Notes: generated by a model not told the origin, from the sequence alone. A stretch of 64,000 nt of DNA from CAWHQZ01 sp963831645 (GCA_963831645.1 CAWHQZ010000006.1:1-64000); one strand, 5' to 3'. Shown: positions 36,345 to 45,975, counted from the first letter of the stretch. Translations and numbers: made by a program.

Positions 36345-37190
36345 ATGAACGTCGATACCTTCAGGACGAGCTCGCTCAAGGGCAAGGTTGCGGTCGTCAC
36401 CGGCTCGACCCAGGGGCTGGGCGAGGCAGTCGTCCACCTGTTCGCGGACCGCGGGGCATCGGGCATCGTCATCGCCGGCCGCGGCGGCGACAAGGGGGCG
36501 CGCGTGCGGGCGGCAATCGAAAGGAAAGGCGCCAAGGCGCTCTTCGTGAAGGGCGACCTCGGGCGCGTGGAGGACTGCCGCGCTCTCATCGCTGAGGCCG
36601 ACAAGGCCTTTGGCCGCATCGATGTGCTGGTGAATTCCGCCGCCGTGACCGACCGCGGCACCATCTGGGACACGAGCCCAGAGCTTTTCGACCGGATTTT
36701 TTCGGTCAACGTGAGAGCGCCGTTCTTCCTCATTCAGGAAGCGGCCAAGGTCATGCGCCGGGAAAAGATCGCGGGCGCGGTCGTCAACATCATCTCCATG
36801 TCCGGCCACGGCGGCCAGAGCTTCATCACCGCCTATTGCGCCTCCAAGGGAGCGCTCATCACGCTTACCCGCAACGTCGCTTTCGGCCTCATGCGCTACC
36901 ACATCAAGGTGAACGGCCTCACCATCGGCTGGATGGACACCCCTGCCGAGGACCGCATCATGAGGACCTACCACGGGGCGAAGGACGGCTGGCTCGCCGA
37001 AGCCGAAGCGGAGCGGCCGTGGGGGCGGCTGCTCAAGCCTGCGGAGGTCGCGCGCGCCGTCGCCTATCTGTCGACCGAGGAATCCGGGCTGATGTCGGGT
37101 TCGATCATCGACTTCGACCAGCAGGTCCGCGGCTGCCACGAGGCGCCGGTCACACCTCCTCCCCTGCCCGCCGAGCAAGTTACGCGCTGA
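36345..37190 (+). CDS. SDR family NAD(P)-dependent oxidoreductase
   Basis: A 281-aa classical SDR. 'KVAVVTGSTQGLGEAVVHLF' is the cofactor motif TGxxxGLG (~20-27), 'DVLVNSAAVTDRGTIWDT' the NNAG-like segment, 'VVNIISMSGHGGQSFITAYC' with Ser and 'YCASKGALI' with the catalytic Tyr-Lys. 'NGLTIGWMDTPAEDRIMRT' and 'RPWGRLLKPAEVARAVAYLS' follow. It starts 5 bp after the iolE remnant. In inositol/rhizopine clusters such enzymes oxidise a ring hydroxyl or an open-chain intermediate. The convergent isomerase overlaps its end by 11 bp. Confidence 0.85.
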   Translation: MNVDTFRTSSLKGKVAVVTGSTQGLGEAVVHLFADRGASGIVIAGRGGDKGARVRAAIERKGAKALFVKGDLGRVEDCRALIAEADKAFGRIDVLVNSAAVTDRGTIWDTSPELFDRIFSVNVRAPFFLIQEAAKVMRREKIAGAVVNIISMSGHGGQSFITAYCASKGALITLTRNVAFGLMRYHIKVNGLTIGWMDTPAEDRIMRTYHGAKDGWLAEAEAERPWGRLLKPAEVARAVAYLSTEESGLMSGSIIDFDQQVRGCHEAPVTPPPLPAEQVTR

Positions 37191-38121
37191 CCGCCCTTTG
37201 TGGCCTGCGCGGCACGAAATTGCGCAGGAACGCATGGCTCTGCACCAGCGCCGACTTTCGCGCCTCCAGCGAATGTTCGAAAGCCCGGTCTTCGACTTCG
37301 ACGCACACCGCTCCCCGATAGCCCGCATCGGAAAGGACGGAAAAGAAGCGGCCCCAATCGACGTCGCCGAGCCCCGGCAGCTTCGGGGTATGATATTCGT
37401 TGGGGTGGGCGAGGATGCCAACGTCGTCCAGCCGGTCACGGTCGATCCGCGCATCCTTGGCGTGGACATGAAAAAGCCGGTCCCTGAACTCGGCGAGCGG
37501 CTTGAGGTAGTCCATGTGCTGCCAGATCATGTGCGAGGGGTCATAGTTGAGACCGAGGCTGGCCGAGCCCACCTCGTCGAACAGCCGCCGCCACAGCCTG
37601 GGGCTTGCCGGCAGGTTCTTGCCGCCCGGCCATTCATCGCCCGTGAACAGCATCGGGCAATGTTCGATACCGATGCGCACGCCGCGATCCTCCGCGAACC
37701 CGATGAGCGGTTTCCAGACCTTCAGCATCCGCGGCCAGTTGTCGTCGACCGATTTCGTCCAGTCGCGGCCGATGAAGGTGTTGACGGTGCCAAGCCCGAG
37801 GAGTGCGGCAGCCTCGATGACCTTGCGCAGATGCGCAACCGCCACGTCGCTCTCGCGCGGGTCGGGCGCCAGCGGGTTCGGATAGTAGCCGAGGGCGCTG
37901 ATTGCCACCCCGGCTTCGGCCGTTTGCCCCCGCACGTCTTCCGCCTCTCCCGCGGTGAGGCCGGTCACATCGAGGTGCGTGACACCGGCATAGCGGCGCA
38001 GCGCTTTGCCGGCCGGCCAGCACATCACCTCCACGCATTCGAAGCCGGTCTGAGCGGCGAACCGCACCACTTCGGAAAATTCGAGATCGGGGAGGATGGC
38101 GCTGACGAAACCGAGCTGCAT
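37180..38121 (-). CDS. Sugar phosphate isomerase/epimerase (TIM barrel)
   Basis: A 313-aa AP-endonuclease-2-type TIM-barrel protein. It begins MQLGFVSAILPDLEFSEVVR and has 'GFECVEVMCWPAGKALRRYA', 'RGVRIGIEHCPMLFTGDEWP', 'LGLNYDPSHMIWQHMDYLKP' and 'RLFHVHAKDARIDRDRLDDV' with 'AVCVEVEDRAFEHS'. The His/Glu/Asp metal ligands (EHC, DPSH, HAKD, EVED) are all present. IolE, IolI and MocC belong to this fold, so this could replace the broken IolE or act as MocC; the exact role is not decidable. It is divergent from mocD across the repeated 35-nt element. Confidence 0.8.
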   Translation of the reverse strand: MQLGFVSAILPDLEFSEVVRFAAQTGFECVEVMCWPAGKALRRYAGVTHLDVTGLTAGEAEDVRGQTAEAGVAISALGYYPNPLAPDPRESDVAVAHLRKVIEAAALLGLGTVNTFIGRDWTKSVDDNWPRMLKVWKPLIGFAEDRGVRIGIEHCPMLFTGDEWPGGKNLPASPRLWRRLFDEVGSASLGLNYDPSHMIWQHMDYLKPLAEFRDRLFHVHAKDARIDRDRLDDVGILAHPNEYHTPKLPGLGDVDWGRFFSVLSDAGYRGAVCVEVEDRAFEHSLEARKSALVQSHAFLRNFVPRRPQRAVSA

Positions 38122-38171
38122 GATTCATCTCTGGCGGCCCGAAGTGGCCTGACGGCCCGCGTGGTTGCTGT

Positions 38172-38206
38172 TCCGGCCTTGAGCGCGTAAGGAATTGCGA
38201 TAGAGT
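38172..38206 (+). promoter_or_regulatory. Shared 35-nt upstream element, copy A (before mocD)
   Basis: TCCGGCCTTGAGCGCGTAA then GGAATTGCGATAGAGT. It matches copy B at 39757-39791 at all but about four positions. TTGAGC and TAGAGT are 16 bp apart and could be -35/-10 boxes, 60 bp before the mocD ATG. It also lies between mocD and the divergent isomerase gene. Whether it is a promoter, an operator or both is inference. Confidence 0.5.
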
Positions 38207-38265
38207 AACTTACCAGCTCGCAAATAACCGCAGCAATCGCGGCAGTATCAGGGAGGCAACGCTCC

Positions 38266-39338
38266 ATGACCGAGCGTCAGTACCCTCGCGATTACAGCCT
38301 CATCGGTCGCGATACCCGATATGCAGAGGAACATGGCTTGGCTGCGGCGCAGTGGTTTCAGGTACCGATCCCGCGCAAGCGGCTCAAGGAGCTGATACAG
38401 CGCCGCGACAGCCCGGCGATCCGTGACACCATCGTCTGGTTCGCCGCCTTTTTCGTCACCGGCGGACTTGCCTGTTTTTTCTGGCCCACCTGGTGGTCCC
38501 TGCCTTTTTTCCTCGCTTACGGCGTTCTCTACGGGTCATCGTCGGATTCGCGCTGGCATGAGTGTGGTCATGGAACAGCGTTCCGCACCCAGTGGATGAA
38601 CGACATCGTCTACCACATTGCCTGCTTCATGATCATGCGCAACCCGACCGCCTGGCGCTGGAGCCACACCCGCCACCACACCGACACCCTGGTCGTGGGC
38701 CGCGATCCCGAGATCGCCGTGATGCGCCCAACCATGGTGCTGAAGGTGATTGCGATGTTCTTCGCCATCCCGCAGACCTTTGACGCCATCAGGAAGATGC
38801 TGATCTACGCTTCGGGCCGCATTCCCGCGGAAGAGCAGACCTTCATCCCCGATATGGAGCGGTACAAGGCCGTTCTGGTGGCCCGCATCTGGCTCGTCAT
38901 CCATCTCGCTGTCGTGGCGCTCGCCGTCTCACATGGGCTCCATCGTGCCCATGCTGCTGGTCGGGCCGCTGCCGACGATGTACGGCGCCTGGGTTCATGT
39001 CATGACAGGCATCACCCAGCATGGCGGTCTTGCCGAGGATGTTCTCGATCACCGCCTCAACAGCCGCACCGTCCTTATGAACCCTGTCCTGCGCTTCATT
39101 TATTGGAACATGAACTACCATATCGAGCATCACATGTTCCCGATGGTTCCCTACCATGCCCTGCCCCGGCTGCATGACGAGCTCAAGCGCGTATTGTCCG
39201 CCGCCAAGCCGCAGCGTGCTGGCGGCCTACCGCGAGATCATTCCGGCGCTGATCAGGCAGATCAGGGACCCGGCCTACGCCATCGCGCGCAAGCTGCCGG
39301 ATGGAGTGCCGTCGGTGACCGTCCTGGCGGCGGCATAG
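38266..39338 (+). CDS. MocD-like fatty acid desaturase-family oxygenase (frameshifted)
   Basis: A ~357-aa membrane di-iron protein when repaired. It begins MTERQYPRDYSLIGRDTRYA. Three histidine boxes are present: 'RWHECGHGTAF' (~98), 'WSHTRHHTDTLVVGRDPEIA' (~133) and 'NMNYHIEHHMFPMVP' near 39,115. Two or more hydrophobic helices precede box 1 ('TIVWFAAFFVTGGLACFFWP'). Breaks near 38,927 and 39,212 are each fixed by removing one base. Paired with the MocE-type ferredoxin 21 bp downstream, this matches MocD of rhizopine catabolism, proposed to oxidise off the O-methyl group of 3-O-methyl-scyllo-inosamine. A general fatty acid desaturase is the alternative. Confidence 0.75.
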
Positions 39339-39362
39339 GAAGTTGGATCGAAGGAGCAATTG

Positions 39363-39677
39363 ATGCCCAAATGGGTCGAAGCCTGCACCGCCGCGGATAT
39401 CGACGCGGAAGATGTGATCCGCTTCGATCATGGCGGGCGCACTTTCGCCATCTATCGCTCGCCCGAGGATGAGTACTACGCCACCGACGGTTTGTGCACG
39501 CATGAGCAGGCCCATCTCGCCGACGGGCTGGTGATGGACAACCTCGTCGAATGCCCCAAGCACAACGGCCGCTTCGATTATCGCACCGGAGCGGCCAAGG
39601 GCGCCCCGGTCTGCATTGACCTCAAGACCTATCCGGTGAAGCTCGAAGCCGGACGCGTCTTGATCGATCTCGGCTGA
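39363..39677 (+). CDS. MocE-type Rieske 2Fe-2S ferredoxin
   Basis: A 104-aa soluble Rieske protein from ATG 39363, preceded by GAAGGAG. It starts MPKWVEACTAADIDAEDVIR. The cluster ligands are in 'DGLCTHEQAHLADGLV' (C-x-H) and 'NLVECPKHNGRFDYRTGAA' (C-x-x-H). This is the MocE/NdoA ferredoxin pattern. It would carry electrons from a reductase (MocF type, not found in this window) to MocD. Same strand and 24 bp after mocD. Confidence 0.85.
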   Translation: MPKWVEACTAADIDAEDVIRFDHGGRTFAIYRSPEDEYYATDGLCTHEQAHLADGLVMDNLVECPKHNGRFDYRTGAAKGAPVCIDLKTYPVKLEAGRVLIDLG

Positions 39678-39756
39678 ACTGCAATCCGTTCCCCCGCTCC
39701 TTGGCATCTGTGACGGTAGCTGGCAGTGCGCTTGCGGGGAACTGTCTGGTCACGCC

Positions 39757-39791
39757 TCCGGCCTTGAGTGCGTTACCAATTGCGATAGAGT
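39757..39791 (+). promoter_or_regulatory. Shared 35-nt upstream element, copy B (before the CUT1 transporter)
   Basis: TCCGGCCTTGAGTGCGTTA then CCAATTGCGATAGAGT, 26 bp before the ATG of the substrate-binding protein gene. It is the near-copy of 38172-38206. The two differ mainly at the four bases around the centre, where GG and CC alternate between A bases, consistent with conserved flanking boxes. An AGGGAGGA ribosome-binding site follows. Confidence 0.5.
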
Positions 39792-39817
39792 GAAGGCAGT
39801 AGCAAGGGAGGAAGAAA

Positions 39818-41083
39818 ATGTTTCGAAAATTCCTGATTACGGCAGCCTTTGCCGCGTCGTCGCTGCTGGCGGCGTCAACGGCATCGGCCGACATTACGAT
39901 TCTCGTGCCGTCCGGCAGCGAGGGCGATGGCCTGAGGGCCGCCGCCGCCGACTACTCACAGATGAAGGGCACGCAAGGTCGAGATCGTCCAGGCGCCCTA
40001 CGCCAACGTCTTCGAGCAGGGCGCCAACGCCGGCCAGACCAAGTCGGGCGCCTTCGACATCGTCCTGATGGACGATCCCTGGATTCCGTTCTTCGCCGAG
40101 AACGGCCACCTCGAGGACCTGACGTCCTACTTCAACGCGATCGGGCATCCACGGCCCCGACAACGACTTCCTGGCGAAGTCGCTGGCGGTCTGCCGCAAT
40201 CCCTACAACACCGGGCCGTTCGTCTGCATCCCCTATGTCGGCAATGCGCAGATGTTCTTCTATGACGGCGCCAAGTTCGCCGAGCAGGGCGTGACCGACG
40301 GGCCGAAGACCTGGGATGACGTGATCAAGGCGGCCGAGGCCATGACCGACGCCGGCGGCGGGCGCTATTTCGGCTATGTCTTCCGCGGCGGCCAGGGCAA
40401 CCCGGTGGTCGCCGACTTCATGCCGATCTTCTGGTCCTACGGCGCCAACCTCTTCAACGCCGACCGCACCAAGGTGACGATCGACACGCCGGAGGGCGCG
40501 GCCGCCATGAAGACCTTCATGGCGCTGCCGCGACGTTTCGCCGAAGGGCGTCGAAAGCTACAACGCCAACGAGGTCGGCCGCGCGCTCGCCGCCGGCACC
40601 GCCGCCTCGTCGATCAACTGGCCGAACTGGGTCGCGACCTTCGAGGATCCGAGCCAGTCGAAGATGGTCGGCAAGATCTCCTATTCGGCGATTCCGGCCG
40701 GCACCCATGCCGGGTCGTCGGAGATCGGCCACTGGACCATGGGCATCATGTCGGCCTCCAAGAACAAGCAGGAAGCCTTCGACTTCATGGTCTGGGCGAC
40801 CTCGCCGGAGCAGATCAAGATCTCGGCGACGCGCGGCAATCCGCCGGTCCGCTTCTCGGTGTTCACCGATCCGGAACTGACGTCGCAGGAGAAGTTCCGT
40901 CACTTCCCGACGCTGATGGAGGCGATCAACTTCTCGACGCCGCGCCCGCGTCATCCCAAGTGGCCGGAGATCGAGAACGCGTTCGGCATCGAGCTGTCGA
41001 AGGCGGTCGCCGGCACGATCACGCCGGAGGAGGCCCTGAAGAACGCCCAGGCGGCGGTCGAGAAGATCTCCGGAATCAAGTAG
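39818..41083 (+). CDS. Sugar ABC transporter substrate-binding protein (CUT1 type, frameshifted)
   Basis: A ~421-aa exported binding protein. The signal peptide is MFRKFLITAAFAASSLLAAS with a cleavage site near 'ASA-DI'. Joined frames read 'ITILVPSGSEGDGLRAAAAD', 'VLMDDPWIPFFAENGHLEDL', 'GPKTWDDVIKAAEAMTDAGG', 'PIFWSYGANLFNADRTKVTI' and 'SEIGHWTMGIMSASKNKQEA' to 'AVEKISGIK'. Breaks near 39,972, 40,148 and 40,531 each come from one surplus base. It is the solute receptor for the two permeases and the ATPase that follow. Ligand probably a sugar, polyol or cyclitol. Confidence 0.82.
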
Positions 41084-41190
41084 GCCGGTCCGCATCGAAG
41101 TGCACGTCGAGCGGGGTCTTCGGACCCCGCTCTCCGCACGCGCCGCACTCGCCGGAGCAGAGCGGAGCCGCGGCTAAGGAGGCGCTACCA

Positions 41191-42147
41191 GTGCCCGACC
41201 GGAACCTGGCGATGACGAGTGCCGGTCACGATGTTCCGATGAGCGCCGAGCGGCCGCGCCGGGTCCGGCCTCGAGCGGTGGACCGAGCGCCATCTGCGCA
41301 TGCTGATGCTCGCGCCGGCGATGCTCATCCTCGCCGGCGCTGACGATCTTTCCGATCGATCTACATGTTCTGGGCCGCCGTGAACAAGATCAGCCCCAAT
41401 CCCGACGTGCCCTGGGAGTTCGTCGGTCTCGGAGAATTTTCTGCGCTGTTCAGCGACACGCAGTTCCACGATCGGCCTGCTGGAACACCGCTGGTCTTCA
41501 CGGTCTGCGCGGTGAGCGATCGAGTTTCGTTCTCGGCCTCGGCCTGGCCCTGCTTCTCGACAGGTACATCCGCCGGCTGAACTTCCTCAAGACGCTGCTG
41601 ATGCTGCCGATGATGCTGCCGCCGATCGCCGTGGCCATCACCTGGAAGCTGATCTACGAGCCGCAGTTCGGCGTGCTCAACGAGATCATGTTCCAGCTCG
41701 GCCTGCCGCTGCAGGCCTGGGCCGGCGACGTCAATCTCGCCATGTTCTCGATCATCGTCGCCGATGTCTGGCAATGGACGCCGTTCGTCTTCCTGCTGAT
41801 GCTGGCGGGTCTCGCCAGCCTGCCGGCCGAGCCCTACGAGGCCGCGGCCATCGACGGCGCTTCCGCCTGGCGGCAGTTCTGGGATCTGACCCTGCCGTTC
41901 CTGAAGCCGGTCATCGCCATCGCCCTGCTGCTTGCGCATCATGGATGCTCTCCGGCTCTTCGACCTCGTCTTCATCCTGACCGGCGGCGGTCCGGCCGAC
42001 CGCACCAAGACGCTGAGCCTCTACATCTACCAGGTCGCCTACCGCTTCGCCGATCCCGGCTATGCGGCCGCGATTTCGCTGTTCGTGCTGTTCGCGACCG
42101 TCGCCTTCAGCACCTGGTTCATCAAGCGCATGCGGCTGGCGGACTAG
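41191..42147 (+). CDS. Sugar ABC transporter permease (MalF-like, frameshifted)
   Basis: I use GTG 41191, 8 nt after a perfect AAGGAGG. The protein runs MPDRNLAMTSAGHDVPMSAE, then 'LERWTERHLRMLMLAPAMLI', 'IYMFWAAVNKISPNPDVPWE', 'LNFLKTLLMLPMMLPPIAVA', 'TPFVFLLMLAGLASLPAEPY' and the EAA loop 'EAAAIDGASAWRQFWDLTLP'. At least six surplus bases break it (near 41,270, 41,335, 41,355, 41,468-41,525, 41,936). Six membrane helices are expected. With its partner it forms the inner-membrane channel of the CUT1 importer. Confidence 0.78.
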
Positions 42148-42152
42148 GCGAC

Positions 42153-43014
42153 ATGGCGAAGATGCCACTCGCAGCCGAACCAGGGAGCTGATCCTCCGCT
42201 CTCTCGCCTATCTCGGCGATCGCCGTCGCCCTCGCTCGTCACGCTGTTTCCCGTCTACTGGATCGCCGCCAATTCGTTCAAGTTCGACATCGACATCTTC
42301 GCCGTGCCGCCGCTCTGGTTTCCCGCGAACCCGACGCTGAAGCACTATAACGCGGCCTTCGTCGAGCGGCCGTTCCTGCTGTATGCACTGAACAGCTTCA
42401 TCATCGCCGTGGCGACGACAATCGTCTCGCTGGTCTTCGGCACCATGGCCGGCTATGCGCTCGCGCGCTTTCAGTATCCGGGCCAGTGGCGCTACCAGAC
42501 GTCTTTCTGGATCCTCTCGACGCGCATGATGCCGCCGATCGTCACCATCATTCCGCTCTACCTGTTCTTCAACTATCTCGACATGCTCAACACCAAGACG
42601 GCGGTGGTGATCGCCTACACGGCGTTCAACCTGCCGTTCGCCACCTGGATGATGAAGAGCTACTTCCAGGATCTGCCGGTCGAACTCGAGGAAGCGGCGA
42701 TGGTCGACGGCGACACGCGCTGGGGCGCGTTCCTGCGCGTCGCCTTGCCGCTGGCCCGTCCCGGTCTCGCCGCCACGGCCATCTTCTGCCTGATCATCTC
42801 GTGGAACGAGTTCCTGCTTGCTCTGATCCTGACCCTGACCGAGCAGTCGCAGACTCTGCCGATCGGCATCGCCGGGCGGGTGACCCAGTACAACACCTAT
42901 TGGGGCGAGATCAGCGCCGCCGGCTTCATGGCCTGTATTCCGATCGTGATCTTCGCCTTCATCGTCCAGAAGCACCTGGTCCGCGGACTCTCCTTCGGCG
43001 CCGTCAAGGGTTGA
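42153..43014 (+). CDS. Sugar ABC transporter permease (MalG-like, frameshifted)
   Basis: It starts MAKMPLAAEP 6 bp after the first permease. Surplus bases near 42,172, 42,217 and 42,236 break the N-terminus ('LAYLGIAVAL..TLFPVYWIA'). From 42,250 it is clean: 'WFPANPTLKHYNAAFVERPF', 'ALNSFIIAVATTIVSLVFGT', 'FWILSTRMMPPIVTIIPLYL' and the EAA loop 'ELEEAAMVDGDTRWGAFLRV'. 'LVRGLSFGAVKG' is the usual MalG-type C-terminus. ~285 aa. Confidence 0.82.
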
Positions 43015-43018
43015 GACG

Positions 43019-44084
43019 ATGGCCTCCGTCACGGTTCAACGACGTCATCAAGAAATTCGGCAGCTTCGTCGCCGTGGCCGACCTCGACCTCGAGATCGTC
43101 GACAAGGAGTTTCTGGTGCTGCTCGGCCCCTCCGGCTGCGGCAAGACCACGACCATGCGCATGGTCGCGGGCCTCGAAGAGGTATCCTCGGGCGATATCT
43201 ATATCGGCGAGGATCGCGTCAACGACGTCCTGCCCAAATACCGCGACGTCGCCATGGTCTTCCAGTCCTACGCGCTCTACCCGCACCTGACGGTCGACGA
43301 CAACATCGGCTATCCGCTGAAGATCCGCAAGGTGCCCGACGATGAGCGCCGGCGCGTGGTGACCGAGGTGGCGCGCCGCGTCGAGCTCGACGGCCTGCTC
43401 GGACCGCCTGCCCAGGGAGCTTTCCGGCGGCCAGCGCCAGCGCGTCGCGCTGGCCCGCGCCATCATCCGCACGCCGAAGGTCTTCCTCATGGACGAGCCG
43501 CTTTCGAATCTCGACGCCAAGCTGCGCGTCCAGATGCGCGCCGAGCTGAAGCACCTTCAGCATGAGCTGCAGGTGACCACGATCTATGTGACCCATGACC
43601 AGATCGAGGCGATGACGCTCGCCCATCGCGTCGCCGTCATGAACAAGGGCGTCATCGAGCAGCTCGGCACGCCGAGGGAAATCTACAACGATCCGCGCAC
43701 CCTCTTCGTCGCCGGGTTCATCGGCTCGCCGCCCATGAATCTGGTCGATGGCGAAGCAAAGAACGGTGTCTTTACCGGCGGCGGACTTACGATCGCGGGA
43801 CTTGGGCGGGCCGGCGTTCCGCGCGCCGTGCTGGGCGTCCGGCCGGAGGACGTGCATCTGGTAGCTCGCCAAGGACAAGACCGCCAATCTCGTCGCGCCG
43901 ATCTATTCGGTCGAGCTTACCGGCGAAAGCACGTTGGTCAGCGTCCGTGCCGGCGACCGGCTGCTGTCGCATGCGCGCCGACAAGAACTTCGTCGGCGAT
44001 TTCGATCAGATGATCGGCGTCAAGGTAGCGCCGGATCGTGTCTTCCTGTTCGATCGGGAAAACGGCAATCGTGTCGATTTCTAG
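43019..44084 (+). CDS. ABC transporter ATP-binding protein (UgpC/MsmX type, frameshifted)
   Basis: A ~354-aa ATPase starting MASVTV 4 bp after the permease. 'LLGPSGCGKTTTMRMVAGLE' is Walker A, 'MVFQSYALYPHLTVDDNIGY' the Q-loop, 'ELSGGQRQRVALARAIIRTP' the signature, 'KVFLMDEPLSNLDAKLRVQM' Walker B and 'IYVTHDQIEAMTLAHRVAVM' the H-loop. The TOBE-like regulatory domain has 'VLGVRPEDVHLV' and ends 'FLFDRENGNRVDF' at TAG 44084. Surplus bases near 43,038, 43,406, 43,866 and 43,970 break it. It energises the CUT1 importer. Confidence 0.85.
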
Positions 44085-44840
44085 CGCGCTCATCGCCTGC
44101 ATCACGGTTCTCGCCTCGGCCGGCGCGGCATGCGCGGGCCAGCCCGTCACCGACAACCCGCTGATCGAGATACCTGCAGGTCCCTTCGTCTTCGGCAGCG
44201 ACTCCGGCCAGGAAAACGAGCGCCCGCGCCAAGTGATCAACGGCAAGGCATTCGCAATCAACCGGACTGAGATCAGCAACGCCCAGTACCAGCGATTTCG
44301 TCGATCGCGACCGGCCATCGTCCGGCCTTCTATGACGGTCATCCTTCTCTCGGCCTCGCTGACCGGCCGGTGGTCGGCGTCAGCTTCGGCGACGCGGCGG
44401 CTTTCTGCGCCCATTACGGCCTGAAGCTCCCTTCCGAGCAGGAGTACGAGCGTGCCGCCCGCGGCGTCGACGGCGCGCCCTTTCCCTGGGGACAGGCGCC
44501 CCTCACCGCGACGCGCGTCAATGGCGGCAGTGAGACCTGCTGCAGCGGCGACGACAGCGACGGCTATTCCATGACCGCGCCGGTCGATTCCTTCGCGCCG
44601 GGCGCGAGCAAAGACGGCATCCTCAACCTCGTCGGCAATGTCTGGGAATGGACCCGGGATGTCTATGCGCCCTACGTCGGGAAGGCCCCGGCGGAGGTCG
44701 CTCGGCGACTACCGGGTGCTCGCGGCGGCGCCTGGAACAGCGACCCCGCCCATCTCAGCACCACCTACCGGCTCGCCTACGATCCCGACTTCCGCTTCGC
44801 AGCCAACGGCGGCTTTCGATGCGTGCGCTCGGCCGATTGA
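44071..44840 (+). CDS. Exported SUMF1/FGE-domain protein (frameshifted)
   Basis: GTG 44071 overlaps the end of the ATPase gene. The N-terminus MSISSALIACITVLASAGAA is a signal peptide. 'NPLIEIPAGPFVFGSDSGQE', 'AFAINRTEISNAQYQRF', 'GVSFGDAAAFCAHYGLKLPS', 'EQEYERAARGVDGAPFPWGQ', 'NLVGNVWEWTRDVYAPY' and 'ANGGFRCVRSAD' are the formylglycine-generating-enzyme-like sulfatase-modifying fold. The RGG-x-W box reads 'RGGAWNSD' and lacks a clear catalytic cysteine pair, so it is likely a binding or structural relative rather than a sulfatase activator. Breaks near 44,295, 44,302, 44,699 and 44,721 need one-base corrections. Confidence 0.75.
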
Positions 44841-45868
44841 GTTCCCTGCGCCGGTCAGCAGAACGCCGGATCGCAATCGCCATCTTTACCGGCGCCGTTC
44901 TCGTCGCCCAGCCTCAGGTTCTTGCCGATGTGCGGCCAGCGAACGGCTACAGCGCCGAGGTGATCGAAAGGCCGGGAGCGATATTTTCCGGTCTCGCACG
45001 CGAGGGCGATGCGCTACTTGTTACTGATCTTGCGCAGGGCCGGCTCTATCGGCGCACCGCCGACGGCCAGTTCGCCGCCTTCGGCCCGCGCCTGCCGCAC
45101 GGCGTCGACGTTCTTGGCGAGCCAACCGGCCCATATCGCATCGCCCGCCACGGAGACAGCTATCTGGTGACCAGCGGCTGGACCCCGAAGGGCGGCGTTC
45201 CCGGAATCTTCGACCACGCCCTCCTCGAGATCGGCGCCGACAATGCAGTCAGGGTTGTCGACGATGATTTCCTGAATCCGTTCGCACTCACCATCTCGGG
45301 CGAGGCTATTTTCGTAGTCGATGCGGGCCGCAACAGCATCGAGCGTGTTGCTTTGGACGGCCGCGACAGAAAGACGTTTTTCGCTTTTGCCCGCCTGAGT
45401 GCGCCTGAGGCGGCGCTCACGCGCCTGTCACCTACCGAGTTCGGCGGCAAGGAGAGCTATGAGTTCGACGCGGTGCCCACCGGCATCACCGCCCGGAACG
45501 GGCGCCTCTACGTGTCGCTGTTCGGCGGTTTTCCATTTGTCCCGGGCAGCGGCCGCGTCGTCTCGCTTCCAGCCGCCGGCGACGGAGCGTCGGTGAAAGT
45601 CGAAGTGGTTGATCTCAACGCACCCGTCGACGTCGGCTTCGCCGCTGATGGACGCCTGTTGGTCCTTGAGCACGGAACCTTTGCGGAAGCTGGAGGATTC
45701 CGTCCCGGCACCGGACGGCTCCTCGCAATCGACGGCGCGAGCGGCGCACGCCAAGTGCTCCTCGATGGCCTGACACGGCCCGCCGCCGTGCTGGTCTTTG
45801 ACGAGCGCACAACCATTGTCTCCGAGCTCGATGGCAGACTTGTTTTTCTGAAACGCACAAGGAATTAG
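44819..45868 (+). CDS. ScyD/ScyE-like beta-propeller exported protein
   Basis: A 349-aa protein whose ATG 44819 overlaps the end of the SUMF1-like gene by 22 bp. 'SAERRIAIAIFTGAVLVAQP' is a signal peptide. The body repeats propeller strands: 'GAIFSGLAREGDALLVTDLA', 'GPYRIARHGDSYLVTSGWTP', 'NPFALTISGEAIFVVDAGRN', 'GITARNGRLYVSLFGGFPFV' and 'GDGASVKVEVVDLNAPVDVG'. 'VPTGITARNGRLYVS..GGFPF..G' is typical of the ScyD/ScyE family named after scytonemin genes, though most members have no known role. It is the last gene of this operon; a periplasmic lactonase or sugar-binding role is possible. Confidence 0.75.
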   Translation: MRALGRLSSLRRSAERRIAIAIFTGAVLVAQPQVLADVRPANGYSAEVIERPGAIFSGLAREGDALLVTDLAQGRLYRRTADGQFAAFGPRLPHGVDVLGEPTGPYRIARHGDSYLVTSGWTPKGGVPGIFDHALLEIGADNAVRVVDDDFLNPFALTISGEAIFVVDAGRNSIERVALDGRDRKTFFAFARLSAPEAALTRLSPTEFGGKESYEFDAVPTGITARNGRLYVSLFGGFPFVPGSGRVVSLPAAGDGASVKVEVVDLNAPVDVGFAADGRLLVLEHGTFAEAGGFRPGTGRLLAIDGASGARQVLLDGLTRPAAVLVFDERTTIVSELDGRLVFLKRTRN

Positions 45869-45947
45869 CAGCGCAAGGAATTCACCAAGCGCGTCATCGT
45901 CGCTCGACGGCTTGGCCGGCAACAGATCGGTCACCTGGCCCGACGAG

Positions 45948-45975
45948 AAAAAGGGCGAGGGTTACCCCCCCGCCC
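45948..45975 (-). terminator. Intrinsic terminator of the ribose-type ABC operon
   Basis: On the minus strand a GC-only stem (GGGCG.. with ..CGCCC, arms 45965-45975 and 45953-45961, short loop) is followed by TTTTT (45952-45948). It lies 18 bp after the stop of the substrate-binding protein gene and is the clearest intrinsic terminator in the window. Confidence 0.7.
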
